Source: UBA2137 sp037968575 (GTDB lineage Bacteria; Pseudomonadota; Alphaproteobacteria; Micavibrionales; Micavibrionaceae). From it: a stretch of 41,775 nucleotides of DNA. The notes under the pieces were generated by a model that was not told where the DNA came from, did no database searches, and saw nothing but the letters and a program-made list of their open reading frames with translations. Positions 7,539 through 16,300 of this stretch are shown here, one piece after another. The stretch is taken from contig JBBKVR010000042.1 of NCBI GenBank assembly GCA_037968575.1, positions 1 through 41,775 on the forward strand, written 5' to 3'. Made by a program: the position numbers and the translations under genes. Each line of letters starts with the position of its first letter. The first letter of the stretch is position 1.

Positions 7539-10500
7539 ATGAACGGATTAGGAAAACTCATTACCAAAATTTTATCAGGACTTTTTGTTTGCATTTTTAT
7601 GCTGATATTTTTGGGATTCGTTGGTATTCAAGGCACAGGTCTGTGGTTGAAAAGTGATAACGGTAGCGCATGGTTAGAAACCCAACTTGCTAAATCCTTG
7701 AATGGCACTGGATATAAGATCGATATTCGGAAACCTTCTTTCAGAAGTTTTTCAGGAGTAAGTGCCAGCGAGATTCAAATTATCGAGAAAAAAACAGGAA
7801 CACGTTTAGCGCTCATTAAGGATGCTAAAATCTCCTTCCAGCCACACGCGCTACTCTATAAGAAATTATCTCTCATTGTTTCGGCTGAAACTTTAAATTT
7901 GGAAGCTCTTCCGCAAGGTAATGACGATACGCCCAAAGATACCAATCTTGAGTTCCGTTTGAATTTACCCGAGCAACTCCCTGACATTTATATTACGGAA
8001 CTTGGGCTTCAATCTCTGAAAATCAAAGATTTGATTTTGAGTAACACTATCTTCCCAGGTGGGTTAGAGACCTCTTTGAATATTGAAGGACAAGCTAGTA
8101 TATCGGCAACCAACGCGGATTTAGACTTGGAGCTTTCTTTAGAACCTGGTGAATCTGCACCCTTCTATTTACCGCACAATTTAAAGCTGACTTCTAAATA
8201 TAACGTTGAGGAAGAGGATGTCCTTGTTGCCAAGCTTGATTTTAATGGTCCTGCATTTTCTGGTGCGGTCAACCTCGTGCAAAATAATCAAGATATTTTG
8301 AAAATTGAGGCAAAAACCAAAATTGAAGACGGAGGTCTTATTCATCCTGAACTCAAATCTGGTGAACTTATGTTTGAACTTGTGGGAAGTAAGGACGTTT
8401 TGAGCGGACAACTTCAAAGTTCAGCAAAAATTGCAGATTATGATGCAACGCTTTCTTCACCTGTTGAACTTCGCTTTGAAAAACTTTCCCTGACCGATAT
8501 CGACGGAAAATTTGGAGAAGCAAATCTCGGTGGTCAAATCACGCTTTTACTGGAAACAGGGAAAGCAGAAGGTGTTGTCAACTTAGCGCTAAAGGACGCT
8601 ACACCTCTTCAACCATTCATAGGTGATGTCATTTCATTCAACAATGCTCTGGTTGAATTATCATTGACCTCAAAGGAAGGTAAACAGGTAGCGACATTAA
8701 ATGTCACCGCTACAAATCTGAATGCCTCAGATGTAAAATTTGCGAAACTAAATTCTACTATTCAAATTCCTGATGTTACAAAACCGACGTCCTTAGATGG
8801 GGAGATCACTTTATTAGATGGGAAATATCAAAATGTTGTTCTGTCTCAAATAGAACTTAAGGCCACCCCTTCACCAGCACCTGAAGGACAAACCATTCCT
8901 GACAGCGCCCAGTGGACACTAGACATCAAGGGCAGAGACAAAGTGGCCCTCACTGCCAACGGAAAAGGTTCGGCGTCTTATACCTCACCTGACTGGCAGG
9001 TTTCTATTGCTGAGCTGGCTACTAGGTTCGGCGAGGGAACAATAAACGCAAAAGGTGAATTGGGTTCACAAAACCTACTCATCAACGGCACGGTTTTCAA
9101 ATTAAATGTTACTGACATCCCTACACTTTCAACGCTTGGTTTTGCACCTACAATTTCGGATGGAACATTTTCTCTTACAGGAACACTGGCGCAACCCGTT
9201 ATCCGTGTCGATGCAAAAGCTGCGCCCATTGCATATCGCGCCAATAGTTTCTCAATTGCAGGAAATGCGATTTACGAAAATGGCAAAGCAAGTGCTGATT
9301 TAAAAGGGGCAGGTAAAGGCATTTCTGTTCTTGAAGTCACAGGTGAGATGCCGATGACATTATCTTTTGTGCCCTTCGCCTTTAACTTGGGTGAGAACGC
9401 CCCTATTAATGCGAAACTCAAGATGAATGCTGAGGCTGCTCAATTACTGAATTTAGTACAAGCAGGACAATATGAAGTGACAGGTTCTCTGAATGCCGAT
9501 GCAAGCGTAGCGGGAACAATTAAAAACCCTGTTATCAACGGCACGCTGGGCTCATCGAATCTGTCTTTTTTTGACCCTGCTTCCAATATCAGGCTCCGCG
9601 ATATAGAAAGCGATATTGTACTTAATGGACGTACGATTACTGTACGCAGATTAACTGCCAAAGATGAAAATGACGGACGCGTTTCTATTGCAGGTACAAT
9701 TGGCTTAGAAGATTTTGCTTCTCCCAATTTCAATCTTACAGCAGGTGCGACAAGCTATCACCTTCTTCAGGGACGCAGCTATGATGGGCACATCAATGCC
9801 GATGTTGCTATTCAAACGCGCGCAGCCAACAATCATCTAATATCAGGAACAATTTCTGCAGATGAGGTCTTAATTACCCTGCCCGATAGCTTTGGTAAAT
9901 CTATTCCAGAGCTCAATATCATTGAGAAAGAGGGTGACACTGGAGAAGGTATTCTTGGTCAACTGGCTCTTAATTTAATGCTGGACGCCAATAATCAAAT
10001 TTTCGTACGCGGACGTGGTCTTGATGCCGAATTTGGTGGCTCAGTTGACGTGACAGGATATGCCAATGCGCCAGATTTAAACGGTAAACTGGAAGCCCAG
10101 CGCGGACGCTTTGATATGTTTGGGAAACGTTTTGAACTTGAACGCGCCATTTTGAGATTCCAAGGGCCCATCCCCCCATCCCCTTACTTGGACATTCTAG
10201 CAGTTACCGATGCAGATGATGTCGTAGGACAAATTGGAATTACGGGTCGCGTTTCTGATCCGCAACTTAAATTATCTTCTGTGCCATCACTACCAGATGA
10301 TGAAATTCTTTCTCGGATTTTATTTGGAGCAGACCCTTCAAAAATTTCACCTTTCCAAGCTCTACAACTGGCAAATTCTTTGGCTGAATTGTCTGGAAAA
10401 TCTGTCGGGCCTGGACTTGATCCGTTGGGAAAAGTGCGGGCTGCCACAGGTTTGGATGACTTGAGATTTGATAGTACAGATGAAGGCGCCTCGGTTGGTG

Positions 10501-10670
10501 CAGGAAAGTATTTAAGCGATGGTGTCTATCTTGGTTTCGAACAAGGTGCAGGTGACGAAAACTCAACAGCAGCTACGGTCGAAGTCGAGGTCACACCCAA
10601 TATCACAGTCGAGAGTGAGCTTGGTAATACAGGTGCCGGCGGGGGTGTTGCATGGGAATGGGATTATTAG
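7539..10670 (+). CDS. tamB: TamB, inner-membrane-anchored translocation/assembly module subunit
   Basis: A 1043-aa protein with one N-terminal membrane anchor (about residues 9-32) and then a very long, repetitive beta-rich region typical of AsmA/TamB-like periplasm-spanning bridges. The C-terminal TamB (DUF490) domain is recognisable from segments such as GQIGITGRVSDPQLKLSS, DEILSRILFG and LSDGVYLGFEQG. The final residues (VAWEWDY) end in an aromatic, as in other TamB proteins that dock to the TamA POTRA domains. It starts immediately after tamA. TamB-type proteins are linked to barrel-protein assembly and to phospholipid movement between membranes. Length is slightly below the E. coli protein (about 1259 aa), which is common outside gammaproteobacteria. 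Confidence 0.9.
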   Translation: MNGLGKLITKILSGLFVCIFMLIFLGFVGIQGTGLWLKSDNGSAWLETQLAKSLNGTGYKIDIRKPSFRSFSGVSASEIQIIEKKTGTRLALIKDAKISFQPHALLYKKLSLIVSAETLNLEALPQGNDDTPKDTNLEFRLNLPEQLPDIYITELGLQSLKIKDLILSNTIFPGGLETSLNIEGQASISATNADLDLELSLEPGESAPFYLPHNLKLTSKYNVEEEDVLVAKLDFNGPAFSGAVNLVQNNQDILKIEAKTKIEDGGLIHPELKSGELMFELVGSKDVLSGQLQSSAKIADYDATLSSPVELRFEKLSLTDIDGKFGEANLGGQITLLLETGKAEGVVNLALKDATPLQPFIGDVISFNNALVELSLTSKEGKQVATLNVTATNLNASDVKFAKLNSTIQIPDVTKPTSLDGEITLLDGKYQNVVLSQIELKATPSPAPEGQTIPDSAQWTLDIKGRDKVALTANGKGSASYTSPDWQVSIAELATRFGEGTINAKGELGSQNLLINGTVFKLNVTDIPTLSTLGFAPTISDGTFSLTGTLAQPVIRVDAKAAPIAYRANSFSIAGNAIYENGKASADLKGAGKGISVLEVTGEMPMTLSFVPFAFNLGENAPINAKLKMNAEAAQLLNLVQAGQYEVTGSLNADASVAGTIKNPVINGTLGSSNLSFFDPASNIRLRDIESDIVLNGRTITVRRLTAKDENDGRVSIAGTIGLEDFASPNFNLTAGATSYHLLQGRSYDGHINADVAIQTRAANNHLISGTISADEVLITLPDSFGKSIPELNIIEKEGDTGEGILGQLALNLMLDANNQIFVRGRGLDAEFGGSVDVTGYANAPDLNGKLEAQRGRFDMFGKRFELERAILRFQGPIPPSPYLDILAVTDADDVVGQIGITGRVSDPQLKLSSVPSLPDDEILSRILFGADPSKISPFQALQLANSLAELSGKSVGPGLDPLGKVRAATGLDDLRFDSTDEGASVGAGKYLSDGVYLGFEQGAGDENSTAATVEVEVTPNITVESELGNTGAGGGVAWEWDY

Positions 10671-10673
10671 ACT

Positions 10674-10702
10674 TTGCTTTTTAAGTCAAAACTTCCTATG
10701 TA
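10674..10702 (+). promoter_or_regulatory. Leaderless-type promoter for uup
   Basis: TTGCTT (10674-10679), a 17-nt spacer, TATGTA (10697-10702), then exactly 7 nt to the ATG at 10710. No Shine-Dalgarno is present. The promoter begins just after the tamB stop, so uup can be expressed independently of tamAB. Confidence 0.45.
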
Positions 10703-10709
10703 ATCCCAC

Positions 10710-12521
10710 ATGGCAGGTCAACTTTTACTCAGTTTACAGGATTTTTCACTGACTTTTGGAAAGCAACCGCTTTTCGAGGAAATGACTTTTCACATTCGTG
10801 AAGGGGAGCGTATTGCCATTGTCGGAAAGAATGGTGCGGGGAAATCCACACTCATGAAGCTCATTCATGGTGATCTTAAAATCGATGCAGGAGAGCGTTG
10901 GCAGTTGGCTGGGCTGACCATCGGCATGATGCGCCAAGATGTAAAACCCGCTCAAAAACAAACCGTGCGCGACTATGTATTCGAAGGTATTAAAGCCGAA
11001 GATGCCGATTCTATCTCTTATATGGTTGATATGGTCTTACAACCCTTGGAATTATCCCCCGATGCGTACACTACTGAATTGTCAGGTGGACAATTGCGCC
11101 GTGCAGAACTTGCGCGCTCACTGGTTGAGGATCCTGATATTTTGTTACTCGATGAACCGACAAACCATCTGGACTTGGAAATCATTGAATGGCTGGAAGG
11201 ATATTTAAAAGGACAACAAACAACTTTTATCTGTATCTCTCACGATAAAACCTTCCTTGCTAACGTCACAAATACTGTGTTCTGGCTTGACCGTAACCAG
11301 TTACGTGTCTCCCCCGAGGGCTTTGCTAAGTTTGATGAATGGTCGACACAATTACTTGAACACGAAGAGCGTGAACTCCATAACCGTCAGAAAAAATTAG
11401 AGATTGAACAAGACTGGGCAAGCCGTGGTGTAAAGGCGCGCCGTAAGCGTAACCAGCAACGCCTCGAAAATATGCGTACTGCACGCGAAAAACTAAGACA
11501 AGACCAGTCCTCTTTCAAACGTGTCACAGCAAAAATTAAAATCACAACACCCGATACTGAACTGACTTCCAAAAATATTGCCGAATTTTATAATGTCTCA
11601 AAAGCATACGGTGATAATATTTTGCTTGATAGTTTTTCTATGAAAATCCAGCGCGGTGAACGCATTGGTGTTTTAGGCAAGAATGGTTCAGGGAAAACAA
11701 CTTTTCTCAAAATGCTAGTTGGGGAGCTTGAGCCAGATCAAGGTCGCGTTAAGCGACGTAAAGAAATAGAGTTTTCTTACTTTGACCAGAAGCGTCGTGA
11801 TTTGAACGACAACTTCTCACTTTGGAAAACACTTTCCGAAGATGAAAATGATTTTATTGATGTCATGGGGAAAGAACGCCATGTCTGTGGTTACCTCAAA
11901 CAATTCCTGTTTGACCCTGCAGAGGCACGCAGCAAGGTTGCCACATTGTCGGGTGGGCAGAAGAACCGTTTGATGCTCGCCAAGGTTTTGGCAAACCCAA
12001 AAAACTTCCTCATTCTTGATGAACCAACTAATGATTTGGACATGGATACACTTGATATGCTGGAAGATATTCTGACAGCCTACCAAGGCACATTGATTGT
12101 TGTTTCACACGATAGAGATTTCCTCGACCAGACAGTTTCCCAAGTCTTGGCTTTTGAAGGTGACGGGCAAATCGACCATGTGATTGGTGGCTATTCCGAT
12201 TATCTGGAGAAACGCAAAAAGCGCGAAAGAGAAGAAGCAAAAAAGCCAAAAGAGAAAACTCCCGAAGTTGCAGAAAAAACACCTAAAGCGGACACAGCTA
12301 AGCTAACGTACAAGGACAAGTACGAATTTGAACAACTCCTGATTCAAATCAAAGAACTGGAAGCAAAAATTACTGAACTGACCGAAAAACTGAAAGACCC
12401 AAATTTTTACAGCGAAGATCCCGAAGAATTCTTACGTGCCACACGTCATCTTGAACGCGCCAAAAAAGACCTCGACCAAGCCGAAACGCGATGGTTGGAG
12501 TTAAACATAGCGGCTTCATAA
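10710..12521 (+). CDS. uup: ABC-F family ATPase, Uup-like
   Basis: A 603-aa soluble protein with two ABC ATPase domains and no membrane segments. Domain 1 has Walker A GKNGAGKST (39-47), signature LSGGQLRRAELARSL and Walker B LLLDEPTNHLD. Domain 2 has Walker A GKNGSGKTT, signature LSGGQKNRLMLAK and Walker B LILDEPTNDLD. A basic linker rich in R/K joins them. A C-terminal coiled coil (about 530-603, IKELEAKITELTEKL...) follows a lysine/proline-rich hinge, as in Uup, whose C-terminal domain binds nucleic acid. ABC-F proteins act on the ribosome E site; Uup has been linked to translation, ribosome assembly and transposon excision. Domain order, length and the C-terminal coiled coil favour Uup over EttA or YheS. 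Confidence 0.88.
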   Translation: MAGQLLLSLQDFSLTFGKQPLFEEMTFHIREGERIAIVGKNGAGKSTLMKLIHGDLKIDAGERWQLAGLTIGMMRQDVKPAQKQTVRDYVFEGIKAEDADSISYMVDMVLQPLELSPDAYTTELSGGQLRRAELARSLVEDPDILLLDEPTNHLDLEIIEWLEGYLKGQQTTFICISHDKTFLANVTNTVFWLDRNQLRVSPEGFAKFDEWSTQLLEHEERELHNRQKKLEIEQDWASRGVKARRKRNQQRLENMRTAREKLRQDQSSFKRVTAKIKITTPDTELTSKNIAEFYNVSKAYGDNILLDSFSMKIQRGERIGVLGKNGSGKTTFLKMLVGELEPDQGRVKRRKEIEFSYFDQKRRDLNDNFSLWKTLSEDENDFIDVMGKERHVCGYLKQFLFDPAEARSKVATLSGGQKNRLMLAKVLANPKNFLILDEPTNDLDMDTLDMLEDILTAYQGTLIVVSHDRDFLDQTVSQVLAFEGDGQIDHVIGGYSDYLEKRKKREREEAKKPKEKTPEVAEKTPKADTAKLTYKDKYEFEQLLIQIKELEAKITELTEKLKDPNFYSEDPEEFLRATRHLERAKKDLDQAETRWLELNIAAS

Positions 12522-12526
12522 ATTTC

Positions 12527-12555
12527 TTGATTTTACGTATATATTATTATACATA
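12527..12555 (+). promoter_or_regulatory. Promoter upstream of the ATP-grasp-like gene
   Basis: TTGATT (12527-12532), a 17-nt spacer and TACATA (12550-12555) in a very AT-rich stretch. A Shine-Dalgarno GGAG (12563-12566) lies 6 nt before the ATG at 12573, so this gene has a short conventional leader, unlike its neighbours on both sides. Confidence 0.45.
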
Positions 12556-12572
12556 AATATCTGGAGATTATT

Positions 12573-13889
12573 ATGCTTGTACCCACGATATTGACACTTG
12601 ATGTTTTTTGGACAGAAGAGGGGGTTAAAATCCTTGAAGTTCAACATGGGCGACGTTCTGGTGAAAAAGGTTACCAATTACTTCATGATAAGAGCATCCG
12701 TCAATCTTTGGTAAATCCATTCATTAACGAACTAAAAGAACAAGGTTGGGAATGGATAGGGGATCCAAATGATTTTCATCATCGTATTGATGAAGAGGAT
12801 ATGAGTAAGTTTATAGATGGTAATTTTCTTGTCTATCAAATCTGTACTAATAAAGCTTTGCAATCTGCACTTCTACCATCTTTAAAGCCGTATTTCCCAA
12901 AAGAAGAAATTTTTACTTTTGATCGTAACTGGTCAAACATTGCCCCGCGCATAGAAAGCAGTTTCTCGGAAAATCCGGAGATTGTTGTTAAAGCACCCTC
13001 ACAAGCTGTTGGCCATGGTATCATTCCCATAAAGACCTCGTCGGTTCACTCACTTGGAGAGGATATTGATTGGGCTAATGTTGATCCTATGTTTTGGCAA
13101 AAGCATATATTCTGTCCTGCCTTTACAGTACAAGAAAGGGTGCGCCCACTACCAATTGAAATTTCAGGCCATACTTATGAAGCTCCCATTAGATTGTGGC
13201 TTGCTTTAGTACCTGAGAATGGAAAATTGGTTCTCCATAGATTCGGCAGAGATGGCAAAAACCCTGAACCCATCTATTATAAGCTCCCTGCGCCTATAGG
13301 GCAGGGAACATATCGTGAGCAAATTATGTCTGACATTCATTCGGGAAAAGCGGTAGCAAATGTTCCTGATGAAATTAGTACCGCGATTTTCTCAGAACTA
13401 TCTGAAGTTCTCCCTGCCGCTTTTCAAGAAGCTATGAGTACGAGTTATGAAGACGCGATACTAAAAATTCTATCCAATGGGTCAGAAGGCGCAAGAGTCA
13501 TAGCTTTCAAGCATTTAATGCAATCTGAACAATTACTGGAAGATGAATTAGACGCAAATTCCAACTTTTTGGATACCATAAGAACGTCTTTCAGAAATGA
13601 ATTGAGAGAAAGCTCATCTTTTCGAGAATATTTTGAACTTATGCTTACATTCGATGACTTTTATCTAAATTTGATTGCTTCAGAAGAACAAAGAAACGGA
13701 GAAAATTTACTATATGATTGCGAAAACTTCGGGTGGAAAAGAATATCATCTAATGATTTTAGAGATGTCGCTTTTAAAAAATTAGGTGTTTTAGTTCGTG
13801 ACGAAGACCTAAAGACCGATTCTTTTATTCAAAAGCATTCTGAAGGTGGCTCAAGAAAATTTACTGGTTGTTCACTTATTGCTCCATAA
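12573..13889 (+). CDS. Uncharacterised protein, possibly a circularly permuted ATP-grasp ligase
   Basis: A 438-aa soluble protein that I do not recognise as a named family. Several parts resemble ATP-grasp enzymes. TLDVFWTEEGVKILEVQHG at the N-terminus looks like the metal-binding strand that normally ends such folds (D-v-x-x-x-x-G-x-x-x-l-E-v). IVVKAPSQAVGHGIIPI (about 137-153) looks like the lysine strand plus flexible loop. VQERVRPLPI followed by APIRLWLAL looks like the adenine-hinge and catalytic strands. Finding the last strand first would mean circular permutation, as in DUF404/407-type ATP-grasp proteins. The C-terminal 150 residues are helical and acidic with no recognisable motif; the last residues are GCSLIAP. 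A good ribosome site (GGAG) supports the start. Function and substrate are unknown; the fold is my inference. Confidence 0.55.
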   Translation: MLVPTILTLDVFWTEEGVKILEVQHGRRSGEKGYQLLHDKSIRQSLVNPFINELKEQGWEWIGDPNDFHHRIDEEDMSKFIDGNFLVYQICTNKALQSALLPSLKPYFPKEEIFTFDRNWSNIAPRIESSFSENPEIVVKAPSQAVGHGIIPIKTSSVHSLGEDIDWANVDPMFWQKHIFCPAFTVQERVRPLPIEISGHTYEAPIRLWLALVPENGKLVLHRFGRDGKNPEPIYYKLPAPIGQGTYREQIMSDIHSGKAVANVPDEISTAIFSELSEVLPAAFQEAMSTSYEDAILKILSNGSEGARVIAFKHLMQSEQLLEDELDANSNFLDTIRTSFRNELRESSSFREYFELMLTFDDFYLNLIASEEQRNGENLLYDCENFGWKRISSNDFRDVAFKKLGVLVRDEDLKTDSFIQKHSEGGSRKFTGCSLIAP

Positions 13890-13897
13890 TTCAATAT

Positions 13898-13926
13898 TTC
13901 ACATCTCGTAAAAATTCGTGCAGAAT
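13898..13926 (+). promoter_or_regulatory. Leaderless-type promoter for the 211-aa membrane protein gene
   Basis: TTCACA (13898-13903, one mismatch to TTGACA), a 17-nt spacer, CAGAAT (13921-13926), then 6 nt to the ATG at 13933. This supports ATG 13933 over the upstream GTG at 13918, which lies inside the promoter. Confidence 0.42.
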
Positions 13927-13932
13927 GTTTTT

Positions 13933-14568
13933 ATGCAAGATGGGCTTTCCAAAAAAGAGAAATGTTTTGTGACCGCAAGAGGATTGATTTCTTTTGGCGT
14001 GCTTATCATTACATTTCTCATCATGTCAGTGCTTAATGGTGCGATTGTTGAGGCTGGTATTCCGCCTGCTTATGAAGGTTTTGTCACGGTCGCTTTCTCA
14101 CTTCTTCCGATATTGATGGTTTTGTCTTGGATTTCTTTTTGTTGGAAATGGCCAAATATTTTTTGGCTGGCGATGCCATTAACGGTCGCCACATTTCTAA
14201 TGCTCTTCCTTTACGAATATCTCTGGGTACCCAAATATAACAGCACGCAATATAGCGACCAGTATCAGCAAATCATGAAAATGTCTGACCAAAGCTGGGG
14301 GTGCGAGAATGGTTGGTCGGTTGCCCGACTACCTGCACAAGCAGAGGGCAAAACGGTCTTACGTTATATCCTTTTATCAGGGAGCCGAACCGAACCACCT
14401 TATGGATTAGCAACAAATCTCGGGAATGGTGAATTTCAAATTGCCCGTCATCAAGACATCGCATTGCAAGCCAAAATCCGTCAAATCTTGCGTAGCTGTG
14501 AAGGTGAAGAACTAACCCTCGTCAAAAACCTCTATTTTGAAACCTTACCCGAAAGAAACAATCCATGA
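13933..14568 (+). CDS. Uncharacterised membrane protein with C-terminal soluble domain
   Basis: A 211-aa protein. Hydrophobic segments occupy roughly the first 100 residues (three or four membrane helices, for example LISFGVLIITFLIM and WLAMPLTVATFLMLF). A soluble domain of about 110 residues follows, with two cysteines (SWGCENGW and LRSCEGEE). I do not recognise the family. I chose ATG 13933 rather than GTG 13918 because a promoter overlaps the GTG and the GTG lacks a ribosome site. Its stop overlaps the start of the DoxX-like gene by 4 nt (ATGA at 14565-14568), so the two are translationally coupled and probably work in the same membrane process. Confidence 0.7.
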   Translation: MQDGLSKKEKCFVTARGLISFGVLIITFLIMSVLNGAIVEAGIPPAYEGFVTVAFSLLPILMVLSWISFCWKWPNIFWLAMPLTVATFLMLFLYEYLWVPKYNSTQYSDQYQQIMKMSDQSWGCENGWSVARLPAQAEGKTVLRYILLSGSRTEPPYGLATNLGNGEFQIARHQDIALQAKIRQILRSCEGEELTLVKNLYFETLPERNNP

Positions 14569-14972
14569 CTTTTGATAAAAAACTAGAATTAAGCTTATTT
14601 ACCTTAAGAATAGGTGTGTTTGTTGTCATGTTCATGTGGGTCATAGATAAATTCATTAACCCTGAACATACATCACGTGTTTTTGAAAACTTTTACATGT
14701 TTGGGGGGCTTACAGAAAATACAGCCTACATCATTGGCGGTATTCAACTTGTTATCTACATTGCGTTTTTATTCGGAATTAAGAAGCGTTTGAGTTATGG
14801 GCTAGTTCTCATTATGCACGCTCTTTCAACCCTGAGTACGTATAGGCAAATTCTTGATCCATGGGCAACGCCAAACCTTCTCTTCTACGCAGCAATTCCG
14901 ATGCTGTCTGCATGTTTAGCGCTTTATCTGCTGAGAGAACGAGACACGCTTTTCACTATCAAAAAAGTCTAA
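14565..14972 (+). CDS. Small DoxX-like four-helix membrane protein
   Basis: A 135-aa protein with four predicted membrane helices (about 10-28, 50-72, 75-95, 103-122). Features of DoxX-like proteins are visible: a helix-1 pattern ending in DKFINPEH, a glycine-rich second helix (IIGGIQLVIYIAFLFG) and a TYRQILDPWATPNLLFYAAIPML segment. DoxX proteins are linked to sulfur and redox metabolism in some bacteria, but most are uncharacterised. The gene is translationally coupled to the upstream membrane-protein gene. Its stop codon overlaps the stop codon of a small minus-strand gene (14969-14972). Confidence 0.65.
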   Translation: MTFDKKLELSLFTLRIGVFVVMFMWVIDKFINPEHTSRVFENFYMFGGLTENTAYIIGGIQLVIYIAFLFGIKKRLSYGLVLIMHALSTLSTYRQILDPWATPNLLFYAAIPMLSACLALYLLRERDTLFTIKKV

Positions 14973-15139
14973 TCTTCGTGACGACTTTCGCCAGTGTATT
15001 TTTTCATCAGTTCACTGATTTGAGTTTCAGCTTCTTCAGCCGAAATACCAAAATCAGAAGCAATTTTTTCTGCTAGTTCTTCAATGCTTAGATTTTCATC
15101 TTCGTAAGACTTTATATCTTCGAGAGTAATTTGTTCCAT
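14969..15139 (-). CDS. Small acidic protein, 56 aa, unknown function
   Basis: A short ORF on the minus strand, MEQITLEDIKSYEDENLSIE at the N-terminus and ending TGESRHED. It is strongly acidic and predicted to be all-helical, with heptad-like spacing in ISAEEAETQISELMKK. The case for a real gene is a strong Shine-Dalgarno (AAGGA, about 8 nt before the ATG), an open frame spanning the whole gap, and a stop placed exactly against the convergent DoxX-like gene. The next gene upstream on the other strand is the PiT-like transporter, so the 120-bp region 15140-15259 is a divergent promoter region. I do not recognise a family. Confidence 0.65.
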   Translation of the reverse strand: MEQITLEDIKSYEDENLSIEELAEKIASDFGISAEEAETQISELMKKYTGESRHED

Positions 15140-15259
15140 GAGAGATATCCTTCGTTCACGTTGATTATAAAGCTTCTTGCCAAAAAAAGGAAAGCGCCCC
15201 TAGGTATTTTTTTTATTTCCTGCTAGAAAGAAATAATTCAATTTTAAACAGGCAGAGAT

Positions 15260-16222
15260 ATGGATATTCATACACTTTATGCCGCGATAGGCTTTATGCT
15301 TGCCGCTTATGCCGTGACAGGTAACGATTCTGTCCAAACTCTCGGAACCTTTATTTCTTCAAACATACGTATTTTCAAATGGTATTGGCTATGGCTGGCA
15401 TCAAGTGCAGTTCTGGTAGCCACCCTTTTATATGGATGGACAACCTACGATGGCGATATCTCATTTGGTCGACTAGATAAAATTCCTGCTGTTGAGATTC
15501 AATGGTATCACGCAGCAGCCCCAGGTGTTCTCGTCTTATTAACAAGGATTGGGATACCCGTTTCAACGACATTCCTTGTTCTGTCTGTTTTTGCATCCAC
15601 TTTTGTTTTGGAAAAAATGCTTGTCAAAAGCATTGTTGGTTACGGTCTGGCTGCAATGGTTGCCTATATATTATGGATGATTCTTTCTCGTTTTATTAAC
15701 GAGAAATTCAATGTAGTCAAACGCGAACACAGACCCTATTGGCGTACAGCGCAATGGGCATCGACAGGTTTCTTATGGTTTACATGGCTCTCGCACGATA
15801 TGGCCAATATTGCAGTTTTTCTCCCACGTCCTCTGCCTTTGGAAATTTTGTTCCTTGCCATGGCAGTACTCGTTTTCTGGTTAGGCGTTATTTTTAGAGC
15901 GAGCGGTGGGGAGATACAAAAAATTATTTTGGAAAAAACCGGTTCACGCTTTATGCGCTCAGCAACCATTATTGATTTAATTTATGCAATGTTGCTTCTC
16001 TACTTTAAAGAACTCAACAACATTCCTATGTCTACGACATGGGTGTTTGTCGGGCTTCTTACAGGTCGGGAGCTGGCTATTGCAACGGCTAACCGAGCGA
16101 CATACAAAGTCAAATATGTATTTCCGCTTATTGGAAAAGACTTTTTGAAGATGATGGTTGGGCTCGCTGTATCCGTAGCACTCGTGCTTGCTATTCATTA
16201 TCTCATAGACCCTCCTGCATAA
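15260..16222 (+). CDS. Divergent PiT-family (inorganic phosphate transporter-like) membrane protein
   Basis: A 320-aa membrane protein of about ten helices. It shows the two inverted repeats of PiT (SLC20-type) transporters. The first repeat has AYAVTGNDSVQTLGT (about 17-30), corresponding to the GANDxxN region, and IPVSTTFLV, corresponding to the P-V-S-T-T-H motif. The second has LSHDMANIAVFLPRP and IPMSTTWVFVGLLTGRE. The GAND glycine/asparagine/aspartate core is kept in repeat 1 but appears as HDMAN in repeat 2, so substrate or ion coupling may differ from phosphate/H+. Length is shorter than typical PitA (about 490 aa). A weak ribosome site (AGGCAGAG) precedes the ATG. No phoU-like gene is adjacent, so phosphate transport is inference. 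Confidence 0.65.
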   Translation: MDIHTLYAAIGFMLAAYAVTGNDSVQTLGTFISSNIRIFKWYWLWLASSAVLVATLLYGWTTYDGDISFGRLDKIPAVEIQWYHAAAPGVLVLLTRIGIPVSTTFLVLSVFASTFVLEKMLVKSIVGYGLAAMVAYILWMILSRFINEKFNVVKREHRPYWRTAQWASTGFLWFTWLSHDMANIAVFLPRPLPLEILFLAMAVLVFWLGVIFRASGGEIQKIILEKTGSRFMRSATIIDLIYAMLLLYFKELNNIPMSTTWVFVGLLTGRELAIATANRATYKVKYVFPLIGKDFLKMMVGLAVSVALVLAIHYLIDPPA

Positions 16223-16300
16223 TTTCCTTTCTTTTTGGCGTACAATTGTTTAGAAGCGTGCGACATTGAAATTATATCCAAAAATTGAAGGATTAAGATT

